64,000 nucleotides of DNA from Moraxella nasibovis (GCF_029581575.1 NZ_CP089975.1:310001-374000); one strand, 5' to 3'; shown: positions 46,897-57,885, counted from the first letter of the stretch. The notes: generated by a model from the letters alone, not told the origin. Numbers and translations: made by a program.

Positions 46897-47877
46897 CTAC
46901 ACCACACCAAGACTGCCTTGATGAATGAGTGGCGCTGTATCCCAGTGCTTGATGGCAAATTGCAATATCTCACCGACCGTGCCATCTGCCATGTCATCTG
47001 CGATGGGCTGTTTTAGCAAAGTCAAAGCATGGACGAGCAGCTCACTTGGTCGAGCGTGCTTGATCGGCTGAGCAAGATTTTGTTTGGAGAGTTTTTGTCC
47101 GTCTGCATTGTGCAGTAGCGGCAGATGATAAAAATGATCCGCTGTGGGCAGGTGTGCGGCATGATTGATGGCAAGCTGGGCGACAGTCATGGGCATGATG
47201 TCGAGCCCCCGCATGATGTGGCTGATGTTTTGTAAGCCATCGTCAATGGCACAAGCAAGGATGTAGTTAATCATGCCGTTTTGGCGTTTGATGACCACAT
47301 CGCCAAGACTCTTGGCAGGATTGTCCCAAACGACCCCTTGAATGCCATCAAAAAATGCCGTCAGCGTGTCTGGCAGGCATAGGCGGATTTTGCTGTCTGG
47401 GTGCCCAATATCGTGATGACTGTGTAAGCACAATCTAGGATAGATGGGTGGTGTGTTTAAGCCTTCGGTGGCGTTCATCTGCCGCAGCACTTCACTAAAA
47501 ATCACAGGCGAGATGGCATCTTTGGGGTGCTGACGAAAATGCTCGCTCAGCTGTTTTCTTGAGCATTGGCACGCATAAGTTTGGGCGTGCAGTGCGTGAA
47601 TGTATTCTTCATAAATCGCCATGCGGTTTGACTGATAAACCGTCTCGCCGTCCCAGTGCAAGCCCAGATTTTGCAAATCTTCTAAGATGGATGCGCTGTA
47701 TTCTGCCTTGCACCGCTCAAAATCCACATCTTCTATGCGAAGTAGCCACCGACCACCAAGTGATTTGATATGACAAAAGCTCGCCACAGCAGTCGTGAGC
47801 GAGCCTAAGTGCAGATGTCCTGTCGGCGATGGGGCAAAACGCCCAATGACAGGACGAGCATTTGGTAAATTTACCAT
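46897..47877 (-). CDS. gluQ: Glutamyl-Q tRNA(Asp) synthetase
   Basis: A truncated GluRS paralogue that attaches glutamate to queuosine-34 of tRNA-Asp. Shows RFAPSPTGHLHLGSLTTAVA (HIGH-equivalent), the zinc-binding CQCSRKQL with a later Tyr/Cys pair (YPRLCLH), and the KMSKS-equivalent QKLSKQNLAQ, while the anticodon-binding domain is missing. 326 aa. Lies 61 bp behind dksA on the same strand, the conserved dksA-gluQ pairing. Confidence 0.94.
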   Translation of the reverse strand: MVNLPNARPVIGRFAPSPTGHLHLGSLTTAVASFCHIKSLGGRWLLRIEDVDFERCKAEYSASILEDLQNLGLHWDGETVYQSNRMAIYEEYIHALHAQTYACQCSRKQLSEHFRQHPKDAISPVIFSEVLRQMNATEGLNTPPIYPRLCLHSHHDIGHPDSKIRLCLPDTLTAFFDGIQGVVWDNPAKSLGDVVIKRQNGMINYILACAIDDGLQNISHIMRGLDIMPMTVAQLAINHAAHLPTADHFYHLPLLHNADGQKLSKQNLAQPIKHARPSELLVHALTLLKQPIADDMADGTVGEILQFAIKHWDTAPLIHQGSLGVV

Positions 47878-47938
47878 GAATCTGGTCTAACAAATTTGTC
47901 AATGAACGACGAAGTTAATTTATCAATTTAATGCGCAA

Positions 47939-48352
47939 TCAGCCCAGATTTTGCTTTTCTTTCATCTCAGAGAGCGTCTTGCAGTCGATGCACTGCGTGG
48001 CGGTTGGGCGGGCTTCTAGGCGTTTTAGACCGATTTCTGTGCCACAAGTTTCGCAGTAGCCATAGTCGCCAGTTTGGATTTCGGCAAGTGATTTGTCGAT
48101 TTTACGAATCAGTTTGCGCTCACGGTCTCGGGTGCGTAGTGCTAGGGCAAATTCTTCTTCTTGGGTGGCACGGTCGTTGATGTCTGCCATGGCGCCTGTT
48201 TCTTCGTTGATGTAGTCCTTGGTGCGCTCGGCTTCTGACATGAGTTCTTCTTTCCATGCAAGTAGCATCGCTTGGAAATGTGCCAGTTGTGCATCTGACA
48301 TATATTCTTCGTCTTTGGCTGGCTCGTACGGCGAGAAAGTCTTGGTGGTCAT
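47939..48352 (-). CDS. dksA: RNA polymerase-binding transcription factor DksA
   Basis: Enters the secondary channel of RNA polymerase and works with ppGpp. Coiled coil with the acidic tip (ADINDRATQEEEF; both aspartates conserved), then RDRERKLIRKIDKSL and the four-cysteine zinc finger CETCGTEIG and CIDCK. 137 aa from ATG 48352, which has AAGGA nine bases upstream. The frame continues to 48421 but the extra residues do not match DksA. Confidence 0.96.
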   Translation of the reverse strand: MTTKTFSPYEPAKDEEYMSDAQLAHFQAMLLAWKEELMSEAERTKDYINEETGAMADINDRATQEEEFALALRTRDRERKLIRKIDKSLAEIQTGDYGYCETCGTEIGLKRLEARPTATQCIDCKTLSEMKEKQNLG

Positions 48353-48598
48353 CGCTGTCTGTCCTTCAAAATGCACCTTTTTGGTGGCTTGGTGAATGGC
48401 GATACAAAAGCGCAGCAGCATCGCCGAAAATAAAAATCAACCCTACATGCTGATGAGTCCCAAATGCCCATAAGGCTAAACTTAACTCAGTGTAGGCTAA
48501 GTGTGTTTGCAAGTTTTTTAAGGCTTTGATGAGTTTGGATTTTGCCAATCAGTGTCTCTTTGGGCGAGTAAGTAAAAATGAAGCAAAAAATAAACCGC

Positions 48599-49408
48599 CT
48601 AATTTTGGACTCTTTTGACACAAGTTACCAGCGTTTTTTTGTTGCAAATTTGTATCAAACGAAAGCCTGCGGCAATATCATCGATGGCAAATTCATCTCG
48701 GTGCGGTGCAAACTGCCGAGAAGTGGCAGGGCAGGTGTCAAGCGCTACGCCCTGCACCATCAGGCTGTGCGTTTGGTGTACATGTCCGCACAGTATGGCT
48801 TTGGCATTGTCAAAAGTGGCAAGCGTCCGCCAGAATTCATCGGCATTTTTTAGTCGATATTCATCAATCCACGCCGAGCCGACAGGGTGGGGGTGGTGGT
48901 GCATGGCGATGATGGTAGGCAGATGGTTCGACAGATTTGTTTTTAAAAAATCCAAACTCTCATCGTCAAGCCGTCCATAAATCTGCCCATTGATGGCAGA
49001 ATTGACCACCAAAATTTGCCAAGTGGCGTGGGGAAGTTTTATGGTAAGGCGATGAGTGTCAATCAATCGCTCGTCTTTGGCGATGGGGCGAAAGGTTCGC
49101 TCATCAAAAGGCAAATCATGCCCAATTTCCTGCGTAACATCGTGATTGCCCGCCAAGCACAAAAAGGGAATGCCTGTATTTTTTAAAATGGCAAATAACC
49201 AATCATAAACTTCACTCACGCCATCATTGACCAAATCGCCAGTCAAAAGTAGCAAATCAGGCTGGTGCGTCAAAGCCAAATCCAGCACCGCCAAAAATTG
49301 CTCAAAACTTTTGGGGTTGTGTTCTGACAAATGCAAATCGCTGATCTGAGCGATGGCAAAGCTGTCTTTGTCGCTGTGCAATGTGTCGCTGTATGAAATG
49401 TGCTGCAT
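48599..49408 (-). CDS. cpdA: Metallophosphoesterase, probable 3',5'-cAMP phosphodiesterase CpdA
   Basis: Class III cyclic nucleotide phosphodiesterase fold with a two-metal site: QISDLHLSEHN, LTGDLVNDG, LAGNHDVTQE, AMHHHPHPVG and CGHVHQTHS are the five metal-binding blocks in order. 269 aa, as in E. coli CpdA. It starts 18 bp behind znuB and is likely the last gene of the zur-znuCB unit. cAMP as substrate is inferred from the family. Confidence 0.87.
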   Translation of the reverse strand: MQHISYSDTLHSDKDSFAIAQISDLHLSEHNPKSFEQFLAVLDLALTHQPDLLLLTGDLVNDGVSEVYDWLFAILKNTGIPFLCLAGNHDVTQEIGHDLPFDERTFRPIAKDERLIDTHRLTIKLPHATWQILVVNSAINGQIYGRLDDESLDFLKTNLSNHLPTIIAMHHHPHPVGSAWIDEYRLKNADEFWRTLATFDNAKAILCGHVHQTHSLMVQGVALDTCPATSRQFAPHRDEFAIDDIAAGFRLIQICNKKTLVTCVKRVQN

Positions 49409-49426
49409 GATTGATGGTTATTTTGG

Positions 49427-50233
49427 TTATTTGGCGGATTTTTTGGCAAGTTTTTGTGTGCCAAAGACAATGAAAAACCCTATCGCCAAAGTCAGAACAA
49501 TGGCAAGCCCTGTCTGCACATCAAGCCAAACACTGCCCCAGACGCCAGCAGTTACGCCAACTTGTGCCAAAATCATGGCGATGATGACCATTTGGCGTGG
49601 CGAGACGGCAAGCAGGCGTGCGGTCAGGGCAGGTAAAATGAGTAGCCCGCTGATGAGCAGGCTACCGACTGCTTGTAGGGCGATGGCACAAAAACCTGCC
49701 AACAAGCCCATGAAAAAAACCTGCTGCTGTAATGGGCTGATGCCTGCAATGCGAGCGAGTGCTTCAGAAGTGGCAAGTTTCACCTGAGCGTCCCAAATCC
49801 ACAGCAAAAATCCCCCACCTAAGACAATCAAGAAACCCAAGCGAGGCAAATCCGCCCAATCCACATCAAGCAGGCTACCAAACAAAAAACCAAGCACATT
49901 AGCTTGTTGCTGGGTCAGCTGGGTTAGTGTCAGTAGTCCTAGACACAGTAAAGTCGCTGCCATCACCGACAAAGTAGCATCGCTTGGTAGACGGCGTTCA
50001 TTTAAAAATACCAAAGTCGCCACCACCAGCAGACTGACCAAGCCAATGCCAAAGTCAGCAGGGAGGTGTAGCCAAGCGGCAAACGCCACGCCCAATAACG
50101 CGCCGTGTGCCAAAGTATCAGCAAAAAACGCCATGCGTCGCCACAGCACCAAACAGCCAAGCGGTGCGGACAATAGGGCAAGTAGTGAGCCTGCAATCCA
50201 CGCAGGGGCGATGATGGGGAGCCATTCGGTCAT
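49427..50233 (-). CDS. znuB: Zinc ABC transporter permease
   Basis: ABC-3 family inner-membrane permease with eight or nine helices. Starts WLPIIAPAWIAGSLLALLSAPLGCLVLWRRMAFFADTLAHG-type sequence (the part up to ALSAPLG is typical), with ISPLQQQVFFMGLLAGF later. ATG 50233 overlaps the znuC stop by 4 bp (ATGA), so the two are translationally coupled. 268 aa. Zinc rather than manganese is inferred from the linked Zur and ZnuC. Confidence 0.93.
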   Translation of the reverse strand: MTEWLPIIAPAWIAGSLLALLSAPLGCLVLWRRMAFFADTLAHGALLGVAFAAWLHLPADFGIGLVSLLVVATLVFLNERRLPSDATLSVMAATLLCLGLLTLTQLTQQQANVLGFLFGSLLDVDWADLPRLGFLIVLGGGFLLWIWDAQVKLATSEALARIAGISPLQQQVFFMGLLAGFCAIALQAVGSLLISGLLILPALTARLLAVSPRQMVIIAMILAQVGVTAGVWGSVWLDVQTGLAIVLTLAIGFFIVFGTQKLAKKSAK

Positions 50234-50994
50234 GATGTACCTGCGCTGTGTGTATGTGAATGATGATGGTGGCAATCGTCCGTGTGCTGGCAGTGGTCGT
50301 GATGATGAATGTATGGCTGATAATGCCCAAACAAGCGAGTAAATTCAGGGGCTAGGGCAATCTGACTGGGCACGCCTTGACAGCAGATGTGCTTATTTAG
50401 GCAAATCACTCGGCGTGAGCCTTTCATTACCCAGTGTAAATCATGCGACACGACCAGCATCGCACACGCCAAAAATTCTGGCAACTCATCAATAAAATGA
50501 TACAGCCAGTTTTCTGTATCAGGATCTAGCCCCTGCATGGGTTCGTCCAAGATGAGTAGCTCGGGCTTATCTAGTAACGCACGAGCCAATAGCACTCGCT
50601 GAGTTTCGCCGCCTGACAGATGGTGCATTTGCTTATTGATGAGTGGGGCGATGGCAAGTTTGTCCAAGATGAAAGCTTTTTGGTCGCCAGTCAAGCGTTT
50701 TTTATGGGCTTGAGCAAGCAAATCTTTGACCTGTAAAGGCAAAATCTCAGGCACGCCAAATCGCTGCGGTACATAGCTTAGGTGGGTGCTGCTGCGATGA
50801 ATGTGTCCAGAGGTTGGTTTTAATAAGCCTAAGATCAGCTTTACTAAGGTGGATTTGCCCGCCCCATTTGGACCAATGAGACTGACCATCTCGCCTTTGT
50901 ACAAATCGAGCGAGACTGCGTTTAGTAAGGTTGCATCCGCCACTTGGTAGCTGATGTTTTTTAGGCTTAATAGCACTTCACCCTTGGCAGTCAC
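50230..50994 (-). CDS. znuC: Zinc ABC transporter ATP-binding protein with His-rich tail
   Basis: ATPase of the zinc importer. Walker A GPNGAGKST, Q-loop VPQRFG, signature LSGGETQR, Walker B LLILDEPMQGLDP. The last ~30 residues are a striking His-rich tail (IHHHDHCQHTD, then DDCHHHHSHTHS) that probably binds zinc in the cytoplasm. 254 aa. The start overlaps the end of zur by 17 bp. Confidence 0.94.
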   Translation of the reverse strand: MTAKGEVLLSLKNISYQVADATLLNAVSLDLYKGEMVSLIGPNGAGKSTLVKLILGLLKPTSGHIHRSSTHLSYVPQRFGVPEILPLQVKDLLAQAHKKRLTGDQKAFILDKLAIAPLINKQMHHLSGGETQRVLLARALLDKPELLILDEPMQGLDPDTENWLYHFIDELPEFLACAMLVVSHDLHWVMKGSRRVICLNKHICCQGVPSQIALAPEFTRLFGHYQPYIHHHDHCQHTDDCHHHHSHTHSAGTS

Positions 50995-51487
50995 GGCACA
51001 CGCCTTTTAGCTCAATGACGGTATGGTCGACGGCAAATCTTGCGTCATCTTTGGCAAAGCTGATGATGCCATCAACAGGCAGATTGCTGCATTCTTCCAC
51101 TTTTTGACAAGACTGGCAGATCAAAAATGCCGCTGCGTGCTTGGAGCGTGGATGACAGCATGGCACATAGGCGTTGAGCGAGCTGAGCTGATGGATCAAG
51201 CCTTCATTCAACAAAAAATCCAGCGAGCGGTAGATGGTCGGCGGGGCGATATTTTTACTGGTAGCGCCACTTTCTTGGCGTGACAGCTGCAAGGCGCTGA
51301 TGAGATCATAAGCACCCACAGGCTTATCCGATGCCAAAATCAAGGCATACACCTCTTCACGCAGTGGTGTAAAACGCACGCCTTGAGCCTCGCAATGCGC
51401 CTTGGCTTCAAGCAGGCGTTCATTGACATCGTGATGATGGACATTGTGATGGTGGTCGCAAGCGCAGGCGTGATGTGATGTTGTCAT
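50978..51487 (-). CDS. zur: Zinc uptake regulator, Fur family
   Basis: Zinc-responsive repressor. 169 aa: a His/Cys-rich N-terminus (SHHACACDHHHNVHHHD), the winged helix with RFTPLREEVYALILASDKPV and PPTIYRSLDFLLNEGLIHQL, then the metal domain with ICQSCQKVEECS and a C-terminal CRDC that completes a four-cysteine structural zinc site. First gene of the zur-znuC-znuB(-cpdA) unit. Confidence 0.93.
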   Translation of the reverse strand: MTTSHHACACDHHHNVHHHDVNERLLEAKAHCEAQGVRFTPLREEVYALILASDKPVGAYDLISALQLSRQESGATSKNIAPPTIYRSLDFLLNEGLIHQLSSLNAYVPCCHPRSKHAAAFLICQSCQKVEECSNLPVDGIISFAKDDARFAVDHTVIELKGVCRDCQG

Positions 51488-51592
51488 GGTGTTTGTATTC
51501 TTTATTGACTAAAATTTACGATATGTGATGAGCTTGATGAGCTGCTGTCGAAGTTTGCACTAAAAATGATGAATCTTGAAAAATCATCAAAA

Positions 51593-51603
51593 GCTACATT
51601 ATA
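51593..51603 (-). promoter_or_regulatory. TATAATGTAGC element facing zur
   Basis: On the minus strand TATAATGTAGC, an exact 11-bp match to the copy facing znuA. TATAAT would act as -10, about 105 bp before zur. Candidate Zur-controlled promoter. Confidence 0.5.
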
Positions 51604-51713
51604 CCTTACGGATTGTGTTTTTCCCATGATTAAAACTTATTTTTATGTTTAAAAATTGTCAATAATGAAAGTAAAAATTAGTTATCATCTATGAATATCA
51701 TCAATAATTGAGT

Positions 51714-51724
51714 TATAATGTAGC
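51714..51724 (+). promoter_or_regulatory. TATAATGTAGC element facing znuA
   Basis: Plus-strand copy of the same 11-mer. TATAAT would be the znuA -10, with a leader of about 240 nt. Confidence 0.5.
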
Positions 51725-51965
51725 ATGTTTTTTTTTAGAATTTTTGCGATAAAATTGCCATTTACCAAAAAACAATTTTTGTAAAGTGCGTCTTTAAATG
51801 GTCTTTAAATATTGAATTGAAAGCTCGACTTTGCGTCATTTTTAGGTCATTTTAGTTCCAAGTCGCTTTGATGATTTTTAAAATAAAGCGTTTTTTAAAG
51901 CCTGTCAAAAGGTTAAAAGCCATTTAAAGCAAATAAAAGCAAATAAATAAAAGTGAGTATTAAAC

Positions 51966-52853
51966 ATGAAATCACAGTCAAACATTCATACCAACCCTAA
52001 GTCATCACGCCTTTTAAAGCTTGTCAAGGTCGCCGTCTCGTGCGCACTGACAGCAGCCATGACCGCTCAGGCAGGCATGGTGAGCGTGAGTAATTATCCG
52101 CTGCTGCTGCTGTCTAATGCCGTCACAGGCGAGAGCAATCCTGCGCAGCCACTGTTGGGGGCAGGCGATGTGGGGCATCATGGCGAGCTGAGCCCAAGTG
52201 CCAAGAAGCTGGTGAGCGACAGTGATTATGTGGTGTGGTTTGGCGGTGCGCTTGAACAAAATCTAATCAATACACTCAAAGATGCGCCCAATGCGATTTC
52301 TTTGTTTGATTTTAATGCGTTTCATCGCCTGCCTTTGCGTCACATCGATGGCACGGCTCAACCAGACAGTTTTGATGCGCACATTTGGCTTGATCCAGAA
52401 AATGCCAAAGCCATCGTGCGTGCGCTGGCGGTCATTCATAGCCATGCCAACCCAGACCAAGCCGCCCTCTATGCCCAAAATGCCAAAGATTTCGAGACAC
52501 GCATGGACGATGCGGTGTCGTCCATTTCGCTTAATGGCAAAACCGTGCCGTACTGGGCTTATCATGACGCTTTTCAATACCTTGAAGGCTCGGTGGGGCT
52601 TAGCTTTGCTGGTGCATTGACGCCCGACCATCATCTGTCGCCCAAGGCAAGCCAAATTTTACACCTGTCAAAGACCAGACCAAAGGCACACATGTGTATC
52701 GCTTCACAGGGCAAGGTCTCAGATGGCATCATCAATAAGCTGGGCAATGTCTCAACTGTGGTGCGTCAAGAAGACATGAGTGATGATGATGACTTTGTCG
52801 AAAGCTGGCTTGGGCTTGCCACCGAGATTCAGCGCTGTGCTGGGGCGTCGTGA
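51966..52853 (+). CDS. znuA: Zinc ABC transporter periplasmic binding protein
   Basis: Cluster A-I metal-binding protein. Export signal in an N-terminus of about 35 residues (KVAVSCALTAAMTAQA), then VGHHGELSPSAKKL with the first metal histidine, AHIWLDPENAKAIV with the second, and PDHHLSPKASQI with the third, in the order expected for ZnuA. It lacks the flexible His-rich loop that many ZnuA proteins have. 295 aa. Divergent from zur-znuCB, which supports zinc as the substrate. Confidence 0.9.
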   Translation: MKSQSNIHTNPKSSRLLKLVKVAVSCALTAAMTAQAGMVSVSNYPLLLLSNAVTGESNPAQPLLGAGDVGHHGELSPSAKKLVSDSDYVVWFGGALEQNLINTLKDAPNAISLFDFNAFHRLPLRHIDGTAQPDSFDAHIWLDPENAKAIVRALAVIHSHANPDQAALYAQNAKDFETRMDDAVSSISLNGKTVPYWAYHDAFQYLEGSVGLSFAGALTPDHHLSPKASQILHLSKTRPKAHMCIASQGKVSDGIINKLGNVSTVVRQEDMSDDDDFVESWLGLATEIQRCAGAS

Positions 52854-53155
52854 CTGGGCGAGCTGCCAGTTCATCGTATTGACATGAGTTCATCATGAGC
52901 CTACCAAGCCCGCATCTTAGCCTTTGACTATGCCCATTTGACTGGCATTTATTTAGAAAATAATGATAATTTTTTGCAAAATAAAGCGTTTTTGCTATTG
53001 CCATTATCACTAAAAATTTTTATAATACAGTCGCTTACGCACACATAAGTTTACAGTTTGGCTGTTGGTGTGCGTTTTGTTTATATGTTTTTTGTGTATT
53101 TTTGGCTTGTGGCTTGGCATTGCCGCCTTGGCTTAAATCAAACAAGAGTAAGCGG
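52854..53155 (+). other. Spacer upstream of the ATP synthase operon
   Basis: A 302-bp region. It contains the strong atpI promoter at 52998-53026 and, ahead of it, a GATAAT / ATTATC inverted repeat (about 52962-53008). No gene. Confidence 0.6.
52998..53026 (+). promoter_or_regulatory. Sigma-70 promoter of the atp operon
   Basis: TTGCCA, 17 bp, TATAAT; identical hexamers and spacing to the rplY promoter. Predicted leader to atpI about 120 nt. Confidence 0.82.
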
Positions 53156-53560
53156 ATGACAGCGCCAGCAAGACGCAGCCAAAAACAGCAGGTCTATCAA
53201 GCTCAAAAGCACGCCGTGTGGTGGCTGCTTGGCATGACAGCTTTGGCGGCTGCCATAGAGATGCTGATGAGTGGCGGGGCGGGCAGCTGGGTCATCACCA
53301 AAAGCGTGGCACTTGGTGCAGTGCTGAATTTTGTTGCCCACGGCACATTTACTTGGGTGGCTTATCGGACGACAGGCGCAAAAGCACGCCAGCAGGTCAT
53401 GCTGAATATGTATCTGGGTCAGATGCTAAAATGGCTCATTACTTTGGCAGGTTTTGCGCTGATTTTCATTTATGCTAAGCCCATCCATGCCGCTCTTGTC
53501 GCCGCCGCTTATTTTGTCATGCAGCTGTGCTGTTTGGTCGGCTTGATGAAGGTTCGCTGA
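53156..53560 (+). CDS. atpI: ATP synthase subunit I (assembly factor)
   Basis: Small membrane protein that helps to assemble the c-ring. 134 residues, four hydrophobic segments (VWWLLGMTALAAAIEMLM, VALGAVLNFVAHGTFTWVAY, MLKWLITLAGFALIFIYA, AALVAAAYFVMQLCCLVGL), and position before atpB. The sequence of AtpI is poorly conserved, so context carries weight. ATG 53156 preferred over the frame opening at 53102. Confidence 0.85.
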   Translation: MTAPARRSQKQQVYQAQKHAVWWLLGMTALAAAIEMLMSGGAGSWVITKSVALGAVLNFVAHGTFTWVAYRTTGAKARQQVMLNMYLGQMLKWLITLAGFALIFIYAKPIHAALVAAAYFVMQLCCLVGLMKVR

Positions 53561-54865
<1,305 letters not shown>

Positions 54866-54906
54866 TTCAAAAACCCTTTTTAAATTAACCCTTTGTATAG
54901 GTCTAA

Positions 54907-55161
<255 letters not shown>

Positions 55162-55191
55162 GCTGAAACCGTCAGTTTAACGCCCATTTCT

Positions 55192-55222
55192 GGTCGCAGA
55201 TTTGATCTTCAATGAAGCGACC
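55192..55222 (+). promoter_or_regulatory. First hairpin between atpE and atpF
   Basis: GGTCGC / GCGACC closes a loop that contains AGAT-TTG-ATCT. No T-run, so it is not a terminator; probable mRNA stability or processing element. Confidence 0.5.
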
Positions 55223-55233
55223 TAGAATTGGCT

Positions 55234-55264
55234 ATCACCTGACTTTCACTAACAACGAGGTGAT
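55234..55264 (+). promoter_or_regulatory. Hairpin that hides the atpF ribosome binding site
   Basis: ATCACCT (55234-55240) is complementary to AGGTGAT (55258-55264), which contains the GAGG-type ribosome binding site directly before the atpF ATG at 55268. This should reduce atpF translation relative to atpE. Confidence 0.6.
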
Positions 55265-55267
55265 TGG

Positions 55268-55738
55268 ATGAATATTAATGCTACACTTCTCGGTCAGTTG
55301 ATTAGCTTTGCGATTTTCGTGTTGTTTTGCATGAAATTCGTATGGCCGCCACTGATCGGCGCCATCAATGAGCGCCAAAGAAAAATCGAGGAAGGCTTAA
55401 ACGCCGCCGAGAAAGCCAAAGCAGACTTAGCTTCTGCCGAGCAGCAAGTAGAGCAAGAGTTTGCTGCTGCCAAGTTTGAAGCTGCTTCTATCATTGAGCG
55501 TGCGAATAAAACTGCCAATCAAATGATCGAAGATGCGAAGGCGCAAGCTCGCTTAGAAGGCGAGCGCATCATTGCACAGGCTCATGCAACCGTTGAGCAA
55601 GAAGCTGCTCAAACTCGTGAACAACTTCGTTCTCAGGTTGCTCACTTAGCAGTCCTTGGTGCAGAAAAGATTTTGCAAAGCAAAGTCAATGAACAAGAAC
55701 ATGCTGACATGCTAAACCAGCTTGCGGCTAAGCTGTAA
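55268..55738 (+). CDS. atpF: ATP synthase F0 subunit b
   Basis: Peripheral stalk: one N-terminal helix ([20 protein letters not shown]) and a long charged coiled coil ([20 protein letters not shown] and onward). 156 aa, the E. coli length. Start with GAGGTGATTGG upstream, inside a hairpin. Confidence 0.97.
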   Translation: MNINATLLGQLISFAIFVLFCMKFVWPPLIGAINERQRKIEEGLNAAEKAKADLASAEQQVEQEFAAAKFEAASIIERANKTANQMIEDAKAQARLEGERIIAQAHATVEQEAAQTREQLRSQVAHLAVLGAEKILQSKVNEQEHADMLNQLAAKL

Positions 55739-55750
55739 TTAGAGGAAATC

Positions 55751-56299
55751 ATGGCTGAACTATCTACCTTAGCAAGACCTTATGCCAAAGCGGCGTTCGA
55801 CTATGCTAAAGAGCATAATGTGATCAATGAATGGGAAAATTTCCTATTGGTTACAAGCAGTATTGTGCGTGATGAGTCTTTTTCTTCATTACTAAGCAAT
55901 CCAGCCATTTCTGCAGAGCAAAAGACTGCCGTTTTGAATGATGTCTATGGCTCACAAACGGCAGCTCAATCTTCTGACGCATTGGTGAATTTTACCAAGC
56001 AGTTATCAGAGCATGATAGACTGGCTTTATTGCCTGAAATCCATACTCATTACAGCAAACTAAAATCACAAGAGCTAAAACAGGTTGACGCTTACGTTAC
56101 TTCAGCCTATCCCCTAACTGAAGCCCAGCGTGAAACCTTGCAAGAGCGCCTTGCCATCTCAACAGGCTCGATCGTCATTCTGCATGAAGCAGTGGATCCA
56201 GCATTATTGGGCGGCGCAACTATTAAAGTGGGCGACAAGTTTACCGATGGCTCGGTGCGTGGTAAGTTACAACAATTAAAGACTCAACTGACCGCATGA
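55751..56299 (+). CDS. atpH: ATP synthase F1 subunit delta
   Basis: Links the peripheral stalk to the alpha subunits. 182 residues, with the family pattern [18 protein letters not shown] at the start and [21 protein letters not shown] at the end. AGAGGAA precedes the ATG, 12 bp behind atpF. Confidence 0.96.
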   Translation: MAELSTLARPYAKAAFDYAKEHNVINEWENFLLVTSSIVRDESFSSLLSNPAISAEQKTAVLNDVYGSQTAAQSSDALVNFTKQLSEHDRLALLPEIHTHYSKLKSQELKQVDAYVTSAYPLTEAQRETLQERLAISTGSIVILHEAVDPALLGGATIKVGDKFTDGSVRGKLQQLKTQLTA

Positions 56300-56332
56300 G
56301 CGGCAGCTTGACATTTTAAAGGAAACAAGGCA

Positions 56333-57877
56333 ATGCAACAATTGAATCCAGCTGAAATCAGCAATCTGATTAAGCAGCGTATTCAAGACCTTGACGTCAG
56401 CGCAACTGCAAAAACTGAAGGCGTAATCGTCAGTGTCTCGGATGGTATTGTGCAGATTCATGGCTTAGAAGAAGCCATGTATGGCGAGATGATTGAGTTT
56501 GAAGGCAATGTCTATGGTATGGCATTGAACCTTGAACAAGATTCAGTGGGTGCGGTTGTCCTAGGCGACTACCTAAGCCTACAAGAAGGTCAAAAAGCAT
56601 ATTGCACAGGTCGTATTTTGGAAGTTCCAGTAGGTCCTGAGCTACTGGGTCGTGTCGTTGATGCATTGGGCAACCCAATTGACGGCAAAGGTCCAATCAA
56701 CGCCAAACTGACTGACAAAGTCGAGAAGATCGCCCCAGGCGTTATCGCTCGTCAATCAGTTGATGAACCTGTAATGACTGGTTATAAAGCGGTTGATACC
56801 ATGATTCCTATTGGTCGTGGTCAGCGTGAGCTTATCATTGGCGACCGTCAAACTGGTAAAACAGCACTCGCCATCGACGCCATCATCGCTCAAAAAGATT
56901 CTGGCATCAAATGTGTGTATGTTGCCATCGGTCAAAAACGCTCTACCATCGCTAATGTGGTGCGTAAGCTAGAAGAGACTGGCGCATTGGCTTATACTAC
57001 TGTTGTTGTGGCGTCTGCTTCTGAGCCTGCGGCACTTCAATACATCGCACCTTACTCAGGCTGTACGATGGGTGAATACTTCCGTGATCGTGGTGAAGAT
57101 GCATTGATCGTTTATGATGATCTGTCTAAGCAAGCGGTTGCTTATCGTCAAATCTCGCTACTACTACGCCGTCCACCAGGGCGTGAAGCGTATCCGGGCG
57201 ATGTTTTCTATCTACATTCTCGCCTATTGGAGCGTGCCTCTCGTGTGAATGCTGACTATGTAGAAGCATTTACTAACGGCGAAGTAAAAGGTAAAACTGG
57301 TTCTTTGACTGCCTTGCCAATCATCGAAACGCAAGCAGGTGACGTATCAGCATTCGTACCTACCAATGTGATCTCTATTACTGACGGTCAGATTTTCCTT
57401 GAATCCAACCTATTCAACTCAGGTATCCGTCCTGCGGTGAACGCTGGTATCTCGGTATCTCGTGTTGGTGGTGCAGCTCAAACCAAGATCATCAAAAAGC
57501 TGTCAGGCGGTATCCGTACGGCTCTAGCTCAGTATCGTGAATTGGCAGCATTTGCTCAGTTTGCTTCTGACCTTGATGATGCAACCAAGCAGCAGCTTGA
57601 ACACGGTGAGCGTGTGACTGAGCTGATGAAACAAAAGCAGTATGCACCTATGTCTATCGCTGACCAAGCGGCTGTGATTTATGCATCAAACGAAGGCTAC
57701 TTGGCTGATGTACCTGTTGAGAAAGTAGGTGCTTTTGAAGAAGCGCTACTACGCCACTTGCGTGCAGAGCAAGGTGCATTGATGGATGAGATTGACCGCA
57801 CTGCAAACTACAACGATGACATCGAAGGTCGTCTAAAAGCAGCGATTGAGTCATTTAAAGCCTCAGCCAGCTACTAA
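56333..57877 (+). CDS. atpA: ATP synthase F1 subunit alpha
   Basis: Non-catalytic nucleotide-binding subunit. 514 aa with P-loop [13 protein letters not shown] near residue 170, VGQKRSTIA-like [23 protein letters not shown]-like [22 protein letters not shown] and the arginine finger in [14 protein letters not shown]. Confidence 0.98.
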   Translation: MQQLNPAEISNLIKQRIQDLDVSATAKTEGVIVSVSDGIVQIHGLEEAMYGEMIEFEGNVYGMALNLEQDSVGAVVLGDYLSLQEGQKAYCTGRILEVPVGPELLGRVVDALGNPIDGKGPINAKLTDKVEKIAPGVIARQSVDEPVMTGYKAVDTMIPIGRGQRELIIGDRQTGKTALAIDAIIAQKDSGIKCVYVAIGQKRSTIANVVRKLEETGALAYTTVVVASASEPAALQYIAPYSGCTMGEYFRDRGEDALIVYDDLSKQAVAYRQISLLLRRPPGREAYPGDVFYLHSRLLERASRVNADYVEAFTNGEVKGKTGSLTALPIIETQAGDVSAFVPTNVISITDGQIFLESNLFNSGIRPAVNAGISVSRVGGAAQTKIIKKLSGGIRTALAQYRELAAFAQFASDLDDATKQQLEHGERVTELMKQKQYAPMSIADQAAVIYASNEGYLADVPVEKVGAFEEALLRHLRAEQGALMDEIDRTANYNDDIEGRLKAAIESFKASASY

Positions 57878-57885
57878 GAAATAAC

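Larger units (their letters stand above)
51488..51965. other. Divergent zur / znuA control region
   Basis: A 478-bp spacer with two copies of TATAATGTAGC in opposite orientation (see the two separate entries), each placed as a -10 for its gene. Near znuA there are AT-rich direct repeats of AGCAAATAAA (about 51926-51950). Confidence 0.55.
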
